Shown: one piece after another, positions 1 through 5,593 of the stretch
Layout of the letters: the number at the start of each line of letters is the position of its first letter
Numbering within the stretch: the first letter of the stretch is position 1
Assembly (NCBI GenBank): GCA_027019885.1
Contig: JALUWC010000522.1
Span: forward strand, 1 to 6,103
Direction: 5' to 3'
From: Geoglobus sp.
GTDB taxonomy: Archaea > Halobacteriota > Archaeoglobi > Archaeoglobales > Archaeoglobaceae
Length of the DNA stretch: 6,103 nucleotides
Made by a program: the position numbers and the translations under genes
The notes under the pieces: model-generated
Database searches by the model: none
What the model was told of the DNA's origin: nothing
The model's input: only the letters and a program-made list of their open reading frames with translations

Positions 1-6
1 CATCCC

Positions 7-14
7 TTTAAATA
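7..14 (+). promoter_or_regulatory. Archaeal TATA box for the RHH-like ORF
   Basis: TTTAAATA is a good match to an archaeal box A. Its centre lies about 25 bases upstream of the ATG at 36, the usual distance to the transcription start. This predicts a transcript that begins at or very near the start codon, so a leaderless mRNA. No Shine-Dalgarno site precedes the ATG, which agrees with this. No clear purine-rich BRE is visible, and the window edge is only six bases away. Confidence 0.5.
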
Positions 15-21
15 TTCCAGT

Positions 22-115
22 GTGAACGTCCATCTATGGATAATCCTTATAAACAAACTCCCAAACATGGGGAAACAGGGGAGGGAATAACATCCATAGA
101 CGTCAGTGAACGTTC
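22..115. repeat. ACGT-core palindromes and inverted repeat around the first start codon
   Basis: Three ACGT-centred sites lie close together: GAACGTCC at 24-31 (imperfect), GACGTC at 99-104 (perfect) and GAACGTTC at 108-115 (perfect). The octamer GTGAACGT occurs twice in direct orientation, at 22-29 and 106-113. In addition TCTATGGAT at 33-41, which contains the start codon, is repeated inverted as ATCCATAGA at 92-100. The first ACGT site lies between the TATA box and the ATG. This arrangement could be an operator for the RHH-like product or a hairpin over the start codon. Both ideas are inference, and short repeats of this kind also occur by chance. Confidence 0.3.
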
Positions 116-380
116 AGGTGAAAAAGGAAGCAGAAAACCGCAATCGCCGAAAAAAGCTCAACCAAAGCGAACTAAAATTCGTATGACAATTTGGTGGACA
201 TCAGAAAATCATGAATGGCTCAAACAAAACGTAAGCAATGTCTCCCATTTCCTGAATAAACTGATAGATGACATCAAAAGACAGATAGAGCCTCATGTGG
301 TGCTGATCTCCCCGATTGAAGGCTCTACGGGGTGGACTCGTGGCTCAGCATGGATAGAGCGACGGCCTTCTAAGCCGTAG
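36..380 (+). CDS. Small ribbon-helix-helix-like protein whose ORF runs into tRNA-Arg
   Basis: 114 residues; I do not recognise a named family. Residues 1-46 are hydrophilic, rich in Lys, Ser and Pro, and probably disordered. Residues 47-83 resemble a ribbon-helix-helix DNA-binding fold: a strand KIRMTIWW, a first helix SENHEWLKQN, then NVS starting a second helix that ends near KRQ. Residues from W100 onward are encoded by the tRNA gene, and the stop TAG (378-380) lies between the anticodon stem and the variable loop. The C-terminal 15 residues are therefore read-through of tRNA sequence and unlikely to be conserved. The ATG at 36 was chosen because a TATA box sits about 25 bases upstream, predicting leaderless translation. 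The ORF could be an intact small regulator with an accidental tail, a gene truncated by recombination at the tRNA, or not translated. If real, the likely role is a DNA-binding regulator, perhaps of mobile-element origin. Confidence 0.5.
   Translation: MDNPYKQTPKHGETGEGITSIDVSERSGEKGSRKPQSPKKAQPKRTKIRMTIWWTSENHEWLKQNVSNVSHFLNKLIDDIKRQIEPHVVLISPIEGSTGWTRGSAWIERRPSKP
310..332 (+). other. Short GC-rich hairpin just upstream of the tRNA
   Basis: CCCCG at 310-314 and CGGGG at 328-332 can pair across a 13-base loop, ending one base before the first tRNA base. In the place where a tRNA promoter TATA box would be expected (about 299-309) the DNA is GC-rich with no box A. The hairpin might mark a processing site in a longer precursor, or be incidental. 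Confidence 0.25.
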
Positions 381-408
381 ATCCCGGGTTCAAATCCCGG
401 CGGGTCCG
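334..408 (+). tRNA. tRNA-Arg (anticodon UCU)
   Basis: A complete cloverleaf can be drawn. The acceptor stem is GGACTCG (334-340) with CGGGTCC (401-407), including one T-G wobble, and the discriminator base is G408. The D stem is GCTC/GAGC (343-346/357-360). The anticodon stem is ACGGC/GCCGT (362-366/374-378) around the loop CTTCTAA, so the anticodon is TCT (369-371), reading AGA and probably AGG. The variable loop has five bases, and the T arm is CCGGG-TTCAAAT-CCCGG (384-400). CCA is not encoded, so it would be added after transcription. There is no intron. The 5' half overlaps the end of the upstream ORF on the same strand, and no canonical promoter lies directly upstream. Confidence 0.97.
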
Positions 409-410
409 CT

Positions 411-446
411 TACAATCTTTCATCATCTTTTTCATCAGATTTTCAA
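411..446 (+). terminator. T-rich terminator after tRNA-Arg
   Basis: Directly after the tRNA are spaced T-runs (CTTTC, CTTTTTC, ATTTTC) without a stem, which is the usual form of an archaeal intrinsic termination region. TTTCATCA is repeated at 418-425 and 430-437 within it. Confidence 0.5.
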
Positions 447-485
447 CGAGCCTGTGAGTGAATCCTGCCAAATAACCATTATCTG

Positions 486-495
486 ATAAATATAT
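486..495 (+). promoter_or_regulatory. Possible TATA box for the metalloprotease gene
   Basis: ATAAATATAT is a good box A in an AT-rich stretch. It would place the transcription start near 515, leaving a leader of about 20 bases before the ATG at 537. A second similar string, CATAAATAT at 527-535, lies too close to that ATG to serve it. The surrounding DNA is AT-rich, so the assignment is tentative. Confidence 0.35.
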
Positions 496-536
496 CAAAT
501 GAAAAAAGTTAAATCTAAAAAAATTTCATAAATATC

Positions 537-1104
537 ATGACCAAAAACTGGGAACAGTTATAATTCTGACCGTCTTGATTTTGGGCTGTTTACAATTAAA
601 TGAAAGGGCTAACAAGGTAGATTCACTTTCTCCAACAGAGGTTGTTGGTTTTGGAAATTCCGAAGGCATAAAATTGCAGTCTCAATCTTCTTGGGGTATT
701 GGTAAAAACACCCACACACCCGATCAGGTCTGTCAGATCCTAACCCATGAATTTACCCATTATGTTGAATTCAGTCTCGCAAAAAATGAAATACCACTTT
801 GGTTTAATGAAGGTGTTGCCGTTTACACAGCAATGCAAAACAAAGAATATCTGGTTAGAGATGCACACAAATCGGGAAAACTGATTCTACTTGAAAAGCT
901 CGACAAAAAATGGTATGACAATCCAGATCTCGCCTACGCTGAGGCAGGAAGCTTTGTGAAGTTCCTGGTAAGCAATTATAAAGGTAGCCTGAGCGAGGTT
1001 TTTCAGGGACTGAAATCAGGAAAATTTTAGATTCAGCATTGCAGGACGTTACGGGAAAAAACCTCAAACAGCTTGAAAAGGAATGGATCGAGCATATCAG
1101 TTAG
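537..1104 (+). pseudogene. Frameshifted lipoprotein zinc metalloprotease-like gene (HExxH...E)
   Basis: The longest open stretch is 575-1030, but it lacks a proper start and end. Adding one A to the A5 run at 543-547 joins the ATG at 537 to MTKKLGTVIILTVLILGC, a clear lipoprotein signal peptide with lipobox LILGC. Adding one base in AAAATTTT at 1021-1028 removes the early TAG and continues to ILDSALQDVTGKNLKQLEKE, ending at the TAG of 1102-1104. The repaired product has 189 residues. It contains HEFTH (71-75) and a downstream NEGVAVY supplying a third ligand Glu (92), the gluzincin pattern of 'peptidase MA-like' proteins. The C-terminal 'TGKxLxxLExEW' segment is also typical of that group. 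The region between the lipid-attachment Cys and the catalytic domain is shorter than I would expect. The intact protein would sit on the outer face of the membrane; its substrate is unknown. Decay, phase variation at A-runs, or sequencing error are possible. Confidence 0.7.
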
Positions 1105-1165
1105 ACTGTGGTGACTCCTTCCTGCAGTTTCCGGTTGTTTTTTGTCACTTCTTTCAGCGATTGCT
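1105..1165. terminator. Convergent intergenic gap with T-run
   Basis: This 61-base gap separates the convergent ends of the protease gene and the kinase gene. A run of six Ts at 1138-1143, preceded by GTTG, could end plus-strand transcription. Reading on the minus strand there is no T-run here, so no terminator for the kinase is visible in the gap. GTGAC at 1111-1115 and GTCAC at 1144-1148 are inverted, but the stem is too short and the loop too long to count as a hairpin. Confidence 0.35.
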
Positions 1166-2164
1166 TTACTTCCTGAGCTTTATCAGGAACCTTGCACCAT
1201 CTTTTTTCGTTCTATCGAGCTTTATCTCTCCACCGTACCTCTCTATCACCCTTCTGACTATGTACAGTCCCAGTCCCTTACCGCCACCACTCGAAAACCC
1301 TTCGTCAAATATCCTGTCTGCAATATCCTCGCTTATTCCTGTTCCATTGTCAGTGAACATTATCAGATAGCAATCATCTTTTTCCTCGACCTCCACCTCT
1401 ATTTTGCTTGCCTTTCCATGGGTGACAGCGTTTCTTATCAGATTATCAAATACCGTGTATATCGCCTCATCAGCTACAATGCTGCAATCTCCCTTGAATT
1501 TAACCTTGACAGGATAATTTGATGCTATCTTTTTAACGATTGTTTTTAGACCGTATTTCTCTTTCATATCTGCATGTATCGACTTTTCAACCTCTTCGAC
1601 CTCTTTTATAAGGGATACTGTCCTTTCCAAGCTTCTCTTTATACCACTCAGGAAACTTTTATCCTCAATCTCAACATACAGTTCGAGATAGTTTAAAGCT
1701 GAGGTCATGTTGTTGGCGATATCATGCCTCAGTATCTTGAAGAGGAGTTCGAGAATCTCATTTCTCTTTTTAAGACTTTCTTCGAGTTTTTTTCTTTCTG
1801 TGACATTCCTTGCGATCCCCTCAATCCTTACCAGTTTACCGTCATCATAAACAGGCCATTCTGATATCTCAATCCAGACAACATTTCCTTCTCTGTTAAT
1901 AAACCTGAACTCTCCTTTTTCTCTGTTGCCACTCAAAACCGATTTGAAAAAGTTTTTAAGAGAATCAAAGTCTTCAGGATGTATTATGTGCTTCGAACTT
2001 CTCCCTACGAGCTCTTCATGACCGTATCCAAGCATCTGAGCAAATTTTGGGTTGATGTTGATGAACCTTCCAGAGGGGTCAAGCAAAAATAGCATGTCCT
2101 CTGCGTTCTCGTAAAATCTCACGTAGACTTCCGGGTCAAGTTTCTCAGTGGTCGAGGTTTTCAT
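1166..2164 (-). CDS. Soluble PAS-domain sensor histidine kinase
   Basis: 332 residues with no signal peptide or membrane segment, so probably cytoplasmic. A PAS domain spans about 14-125, including ENAEDMLFLLD and ending in RIEGIARNVTERKK, the usual PAS/PAC boundary. A helical dimerisation region follows, with the H-box FKILRHDIANNM and phospho-acceptor His147. The HATPase domain (about 205-331) has an N-box with N241 and N245, a G1 box DNGTGIS (272-278), an F-box FDEGF (286-290) and a glycine-rich G2 box (293-299). All key ATP-binding residues are present. The 'RHD' H-box is common in archaeal kinases. The ligand sensed by the PAS domain cannot be told from sequence, although PAS domains often bind haem, flavin or small ligands. 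No response regulator or receiver domain is in the window, so this is an orphan kinase here. The start at 2164 fits the promoter at 2194-2210. The gene lies 97 bases downstream of the antiporter operon on the same strand. Confidence 0.9.
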   Translation of the reverse strand: MKTSTTEKLDPEVYVRFYENAEDMLFLLDPSGRFININPKFAQMLGYGHEELVGRSSKHIIHPEDFDSLKNFFKSVLSGNREKGEFRFINREGNVVWIEISEWPVYDDGKLVRIEGIARNVTERKKLEESLKKRNEILELLFKILRHDIANNMTSALNYLELYVEIEDKSFLSGIKRSLERTVSLIKEVEEVEKSIHADMKEKYGLKTIVKKIASNYPVKVKFKGDCSIVADEAIYTVFDNLIRNAVTHGKASKIEVEVEEKDDCYLIMFTDNGTGISEDIADRIFDEGFSSGGGKGLGLYIVRRVIERYGGEIKLDRTKKDGARFLIKLRK

Positions 2165-2193
2165 GCCTCACTCGTATGTTAAAAAGATACAAT

Positions 2194-2210
2194 CGTTAAA
2201 AATTTTTCGC
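2194..2210 (-). promoter_or_regulatory. BRE/TATA promoter of the kinase gene
   Basis: On the minus strand the sequence reads GCGAAAAATTTTTAACG: an A-rich BRE-like element followed by TTTTTAAC as box A. Its centre predicts transcription from about 2174, leaving a leader of about ten bases before the ATG at 2164. The leader contains GAGTGAGG, a weak Shine-Dalgarno match placed very close to the start. A second string, TCTTTTTAAC at 2178-2187, is too near the ATG to be the better candidate. Confidence 0.45.
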
Positions 2211-2221
2211 CTGATAAAAAA

Positions 2222-2261
2222 CTAAATAAAAAATATATAATGAATAATAAATAAAAATACC
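2222..2261 (-). terminator. T-rich terminator of the antiporter operon
   Basis: Immediately after the TAG of the last antiporter gene, the minus strand reads TATTTTTATTTATTATTC and then ATATATTTTTTATTTAG. These are consecutive T-tracts without a stem, as expected for archaeal termination. It lies upstream of the kinase promoter, which supports separate transcription of the kinase. Confidence 0.55.
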
Positions 2262-3932
2262 CTAAATCAGGAACAGCAGGAGGTACAGAGCGAAGATTGC
2301 AATTGAGATGATCAACCCATATCCTGCACTCATTTCCTTAATTTTAAACCTGCCAACAGTTTTGAGCTTTTCAGCAGTATAGAGCAAATTCCTGTCTAAT
2401 CTCTTCGAGAAATCGGAGAATTTCTGTATTCCATCAAGCATGTAGTTTCCTGCTACTCTCAGGAACCAGTCTGTATCAAGTGAAATTTTCACATCCCCTC
2501 TGAGTTTATCCCTGAAAATCCAGAATGCAAGGAATGCAAAAAGTGGCATCTGTATAGCTGATACAACTCTGCCGGTTTCATATGGGTGGAATTCAGCACT
2601 GTAAGGCAGAAGGGAGTACAGCAGTTTGTACCCTGGATAAGCACCTACAAAAACATTCACTGCAGCAAGAAATCCCATGGCAGCCAGCATGTTCTTTGGC
2701 GGCTCACATGCCTCAATTACTGGGTCTCTCGCAAACCAAACATTCCACGGAAGTTTGAGCCCAACATACAGAAATGTGCCAACAGATGATGCCTCCAGCA
2801 GCAGCCAAACTAAGGTGTGCTCGTGGGATGCGTACACGGTCATGGTTTTACTCACAAAACCACTGAAGAGTGGTACTGCTGAAATGGAGAGCGCTCCAAT
2901 CATGTAAAGGTAGAACGTCACCGGTATGTATCTGTACAGGCCTCCAAGCTCTCCAAGTCTGCTTTTTCCGGTTGTGTATATTACTGCACCTGTTGCCATA
3001 AAGAGAAGCGACTTGTAGAGAATGTGGGTAAAAGCATGAGATACCGCTCCGTTTATCGCAATTGCCGTACCAATACCAATTCCAGCCACCATATAGCCCA
3101 CTTGAGAGACAATGGAATAGGCCAGAATCCTCCTGATATCGCTCTCGATGATTGCATACATCATTCCGTAAAACGCCATGAACGCCCCGAGGTACATCAA
3201 AATCTCTTCTCCTGCAAATCCCCTTGCAAGCACATAAACAGCACTCTTTGTTGTGAAGGCAGCAAGATACACCGCTCCTGTTACACTCGCCTCAGGATAT
3301 GCATCTGGAAGCCAGGCATGAAGCGGTGGGACTGCTGCGTTTATCAGCACTCCAAGCAGAATCAGGTAGTAAGGAACGCCATCGTTCTGAAAAAGACTGA
3401 ACTCCAAGGAGCCAGTTTTGATTATGTATAACCCTATCCCTGCTATGAGAAAAGCTCCGCCAGCCAGATGCCACAGAGCATATCTGAATCCAGCTTCAAG
3501 TGATTTCTGAGTCTCGTTTGACCAGATCACAAAAAGAGAACCGATGGCCATAAGCTCCCAGAAAACATAGAAAGTGAACAGGTCTCCGGCAAAGACGACT
3601 CCAAGCGCACTTCCAAAATAAATCATTGCGGCAACCTTCTCGTATTTTCTGGAGTCCAGGGCATAGATGTTCATCGCCAGTGCTGCTATTGAGAATACGT
3701 AGGCAAATAACATTGCAAGCCTGTCAACTCTGGCAAGAATTACCCTGAAAAACAGGAATTTAACGCTCAGATCTTCAAAAGGCACGCTGCCAAAGTATCC
3801 TGCTGAAGTTAAGATGAGTATCAGGATGGATGTGGTGGGAATCAATATGAACAGAATTTTCTCCACTCTGTCTCTGGATATCAGCAGGATTAATGCTCCC
3901 GTTATTGCTATCAAGCCAGGATGAACCCACAT
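2262..3932 (-). CDS. MrpD/NuoM-like proton-conducting subunit (third copy) with C-terminal extension
   Basis: 556 residues and strongly hydrophobic, with many membrane helices: a member of the proton-conducting membrane transporter family (NuoL/M/N, MrpA/D). Visible landmarks are Glu126 in FYVFWELMAIGS (the TM5 glutamate), PPLHAWLPDAYPEA (202-215), the lysine in FTTKSAVYVLARGF (K229), the His/Lys segment SHAFTHILYKSLLF (H299, H303, K307) and SAVPLFSGFVSK (351-361). At the position of the usual TM7 lysine, five residues before PLH, it has Asn198. Beyond about 475 is an extension with the string LDTDWFLR, an amphipathic basic helix (about 498-530) and a final membrane helix (537-556). This resembles the lateral helix of NuoL or of Hyf-type subunits. 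It is the last gene of the operon; its ATG follows the previous stop by one base. The role is inferred: cation/proton translocation in an Mrp-type or related complex. Confidence 0.88.
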   Translation of the reverse strand: MWVHPGLIAITGALILLISRDRVEKILFILIPTTSILILILTSAGYFGSVPFEDLSVKFLFFRVILARVDRLAMLFAYVFSIAALAMNIYALDSRKYEKVAAMIYFGSALGVVFAGDLFTFYVFWELMAIGSLFVIWSNETQKSLEAGFRYALWHLAGGAFLIAGIGLYIIKTGSLEFSLFQNDGVPYYLILLGVLINAAVPPLHAWLPDAYPEASVTGAVYLAAFTTKSAVYVLARGFAGEEILMYLGAFMAFYGMMYAIIESDIRRILAYSIVSQVGYMVAGIGIGTAIAINGAVSHAFTHILYKSLLFMATGAVIYTTGKSRLGELGGLYRYIPVTFYLYMIGALSISAVPLFSGFVSKTMTVYASHEHTLVWLLLEASSVGTFLYVGLKLPWNVWFARDPVIEACEPPKNMLAAMGFLAAVNVFVGAYPGYKLLYSLLPYSAEFHPYETGRVVSAIQMPLFAFLAFWIFRDKLRGDVKISLDTDWFLRVAGNYMLDGIQKFSDFSKRLDRNLLYTAEKLKTVGRFKIKEMSAGYGLIISIAIFALYLLLFLI

Positions 3933-3933
3933 C

Positions 3934-4161
3934 TTACCTCCCTTTCCTTAACTTTTCATAGTAGTCTTCGTCCCTTTTCACAGCCTTCTCAACCAGTTTT
4001 GAGAAATGAATGAGCAATGCTGCAACTGCAAAACCAAAGAGGGCTGAAAATACCGGCAGCTCGCGGGACATGTGGAGAAGATACGTGCCCGTATCCAGCA
4101 CAACCAGCAAGAATGCGAGAGCAATTATGCACTTCAGCACTCTGTCATCAGGAAAGTCCAT
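3934..4161 (-). CDS. Small two-helix membrane protein with C-terminal EDYYE, embedded in the antiporter operon
   Basis: 75 residues. Two hydrophobic segments are visible, about 10-28 (CIIALAFLLVVLDTGTYLL) and 36-53 (PVFSALFGFAVAALLIHF). They are followed by a charged tail with KLVEKAVK and RDEDYYE (63-69). With no signal peptide evident, both termini are probably cytoplasmic. It is too short and has too few helices for MrpC/NuoK, MrpF or MrpG. I recall similar unnamed proteins ending in 'EDYY' between D-type subunits in haloarchaeal and proteobacterial triple-D antiporter clusters, but that is memory and was not checked here. The start is supported by GGAGGTG seven bases upstream. The gene overlaps the previous one by 14 bases and ends one base before the next ATG, so it is tightly coupled to both. 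It is likely a structural or assembly subunit of the same membrane complex. Confidence 0.85.
   Translation of the reverse strand: MDFPDDRVLKCIIALAFLLVVLDTGTYLLHMSRELPVFSALFGFAVAALLIHFSKLVEKAVKRDEDYYEKLRKGR
3936..3942 (-). promoter_or_regulatory. Shine-Dalgarno site of the third antiporter gene, overlapping the previous stop
   Basis: The minus strand reads GGGAGGTAAGATG. GGGAGGT provides the ribosome-binding site, its last base is the first base of the preceding TAA, and the ATG at 3932 follows after a three-base spacer. This fixes the start and implies translational coupling with the 75-residue protein. Confidence 0.7.
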
Positions 4162-5593
4162 TCCCCCACACCTCCTTCAAAGCCATTGTTGCCAGATCCG
4201 ATATGTGCATCAATCCGGGCATTATGAACAGAACAATAGACAAGAGAGCTGTTATGATCAGCGGTATAATCATGTAAGCATTCAAGTATCCTCCAAATTC
4301 ATTGTAATTTTCCTCACTTTCTTTAAAAAATCCGTTTCTGACAATGGGGAACAGATACACCACATCCAGGACTGAGGCTATGAGTACCACAGCAATAGCC
4401 CAGACATTTCCCGTGAGCACAACAAGCCACTTGCTTATAAATCCCGCAACAGGTGGTAAACCTGCCATTCCAATTGCACCAATTGTAAAAGCACCAAAGG
4501 TAAATCTGAGGCTTTTACCAAGACCATCAAACTGGAAAACATCATGCTTTCCGGCTATTGCTGTAATGGCCCCCGCACATAGAAAGAGGGTTATCTTCAT
4601 GTATCCGTGGAAGGGTATGTGCATTACAGATGCAAGAAATCCGTAGGGATGAAGGAGAGATACTGCCAGAATTATGAAGGAAAGCTGATTCATTGTAGAG
4701 TAGGCGAGTCTTCTCTTCAGATTGCTCTCACCTATCGCAAGAATGTTGGCCATTATCACTGTAAAGGCTGCAACGATTCCAAGCATGATGTTGAGATCAA
4801 GCTCTCTCATCAGATCTATCCCATAGACGTAGTACACGATTCTTATAATCACAAAAACTCCAGCTTTCACAACCGCAACAGCATGAAGCAAAGCAGAAAC
4901 AGGAGCCGGGGCAACCATCGCTGAGGGGAGCCATGAATGAAGGGGAATAAATGCCGATTTTGCCGAGCCAAGAAGAAAGAGTATGAAGATGAGCCTGATA
5001 ACCTCGGGATCTCCGAAAATGAAACCTCCGGGTTTGAAATCAGTTGTTCCAGTAAGCCAGTAGGTTAGGAGAGTTGCAGCAAGCAAAGAAGCTCCTGATG
5101 GTATAAGATATGCAAGATACCTTCTTCCCGCCGATCTCGCCGCCTCACTCTCTTCATGGGCGACTAATGGATACGTGAAGATCGTGAGAAGCTCATAGAA
5201 GACATAGAATGTTATCAGATTTTTTGCAAGGGCAATTCCAAATGCGGATAGCATGGACATTCCAAAGCAGAAGTAGAACCTTGTCTGGGCGTGCTCGTTA
5301 AGCGATCTCATGTATCCTATGGAGTAAATTGAGACAAGAATCCAGAGGGATGAGGATGTCAGGGCAAAAACAAGTCCGAGAGGGTCTGCCTTGAATCCGA
5401 AGTCGATTCCGGGGGCAATATTGAAAAGAATGCTTTCCGAATTCACACCATTGGTTGAAATGTTCAGTATGGCAAGAAAGCTTGTGATGGCTGCAACAAC
5501 TGAAATGCTGTCTCTGAGATTTGGGTACTTTCCAAAGGCAAGTATGAGGATTGATCCGGTAAATGGTATGAGAAGTGCAATGGCTGGATCCAT
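4148..5593 (-). CDS. MrpD/NuoM-like proton-conducting antiporter subunit (second copy)
   Basis: 481 residues from the chosen ATG; two ATGs are adjacent (5596-5594 and 5593-5591). The Shine-Dalgarno GAGGTGA ends one base before the first but four before the second, so the second is preferred. Numbering from the first ATG, the hallmarks of the proton-conducting transporter family are all present. They are Glu135 in FYVFYELLTIFTYP (TM5), Lys213 in AKSAFIPLHSWLP (TM7), H238 and K244 in SALLHAVAVVKAGVF, H326, H330 and K334 in MHIPFHGYMKITLF, and GLPPVAGFISKW (379-390) in the second half-channel region. The length is usual for MrpD or NuoM/N. Of the two complete copies in this window, it keeps the canonical ion-path residues. 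It overlaps the upstream gene by one base (TGATG) and the downstream small gene by 14. The exact complex (Mrp antiporter versus a respiratory or hydrogenase complex) cannot be told without the upstream genes. Confidence 0.92.
   Translation of the reverse strand: MDPAIALLIPFTGSILILAFGKYPNLRDSISVVAAITSFLAILNISTNGVNSESILFNIAPGIDFGFKADPLGLVFALTSSSLWILVSIYSIGYMRSLNEHAQTRFYFCFGMSMLSAFGIALAKNLITFYVFYELLTIFTYPLVAHEESEAARSAGRRYLAYLIPSGASLLAATLLTYWLTGTTDFKPGGFIFGDPEVIRLIFILFLLGSAKSAFIPLHSWLPSAMVAPAPVSALLHAVAVVKAGVFVIIRIVYYVYGIDLMRELDLNIMLGIVAAFTVIMANILAIGESNLKRRLAYSTMNQLSFIILAVSLLHPYGFLASVMHIPFHGYMKITLFLCAGAITAIAGKHDVFQFDGLGKSLRFTFGAFTIGAIGMAGLPPVAGFISKWLVVLTGNVWAIAVVLIASVLDVVYLFPIVRNGFFKESEENYNEFGGYLNAYMIIPLIITALLSIVLFIMPGLMHISDLATMALKEVWGNGLS
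4169..4175 (-). promoter_or_regulatory. Shine-Dalgarno site of the 75-residue protein
   Basis: GGAGGTG on the minus strand is a near-perfect complement of the archaeal 16S rRNA 3' end. It stands seven bases before the ATG at 4161, inside the end of the upstream coding region. It is good evidence that this small gene is really translated. Confidence 0.75.

Noticed and set aside
36..408. The RHH-like ORF as the N-terminal fragment of an SSV-type integrase split at a tRNA
   Set aside because: It shows no tyrosine-recombinase motifs. It lies upstream of the tRNA in the same orientation, not running from the 3' side toward it, and no second copy of the tRNA 3' end was seen in the window.
499..531. 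Short ORF starting with ATG at 499 (MKKVKSKKIS) as the protease start
   Set aside because: It could be joined to the protease frame by removing one A from 517-523, but this gives an over-long, charged N-terminus, and the ATG lies only a few bases after the likely TATA box. The ATG at 537 gives a much better signal peptide.
1021..1030. Programmed -1 frameshift at GGA AAA TTT TAG
   Set aside because: The A AAA TTT string is not a proper X XXY YYZ slippery site, since A-site re-pairing would be poor. A second frameshift at the gene start points to mutation or sequencing error instead.
855..1067. Minus-strand 70-residue ORF
   Set aside because: It is antisense to the protease gene, has no recognisable domain and shows no ribosome-binding site; it is a shadow of the real coding strand.
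1083..1522. Plus-strand ORFs opposite the kinase gene
   Set aside because: They are antisense to well-conserved HATPase motifs and look like low-complexity shadow translations.
3292..3474. Minus-strand 60-residue ORF inside the third antiporter gene
   Set aside because: It is an out-of-frame overlap within a gene whose own frame has conserved motifs through the same bases.
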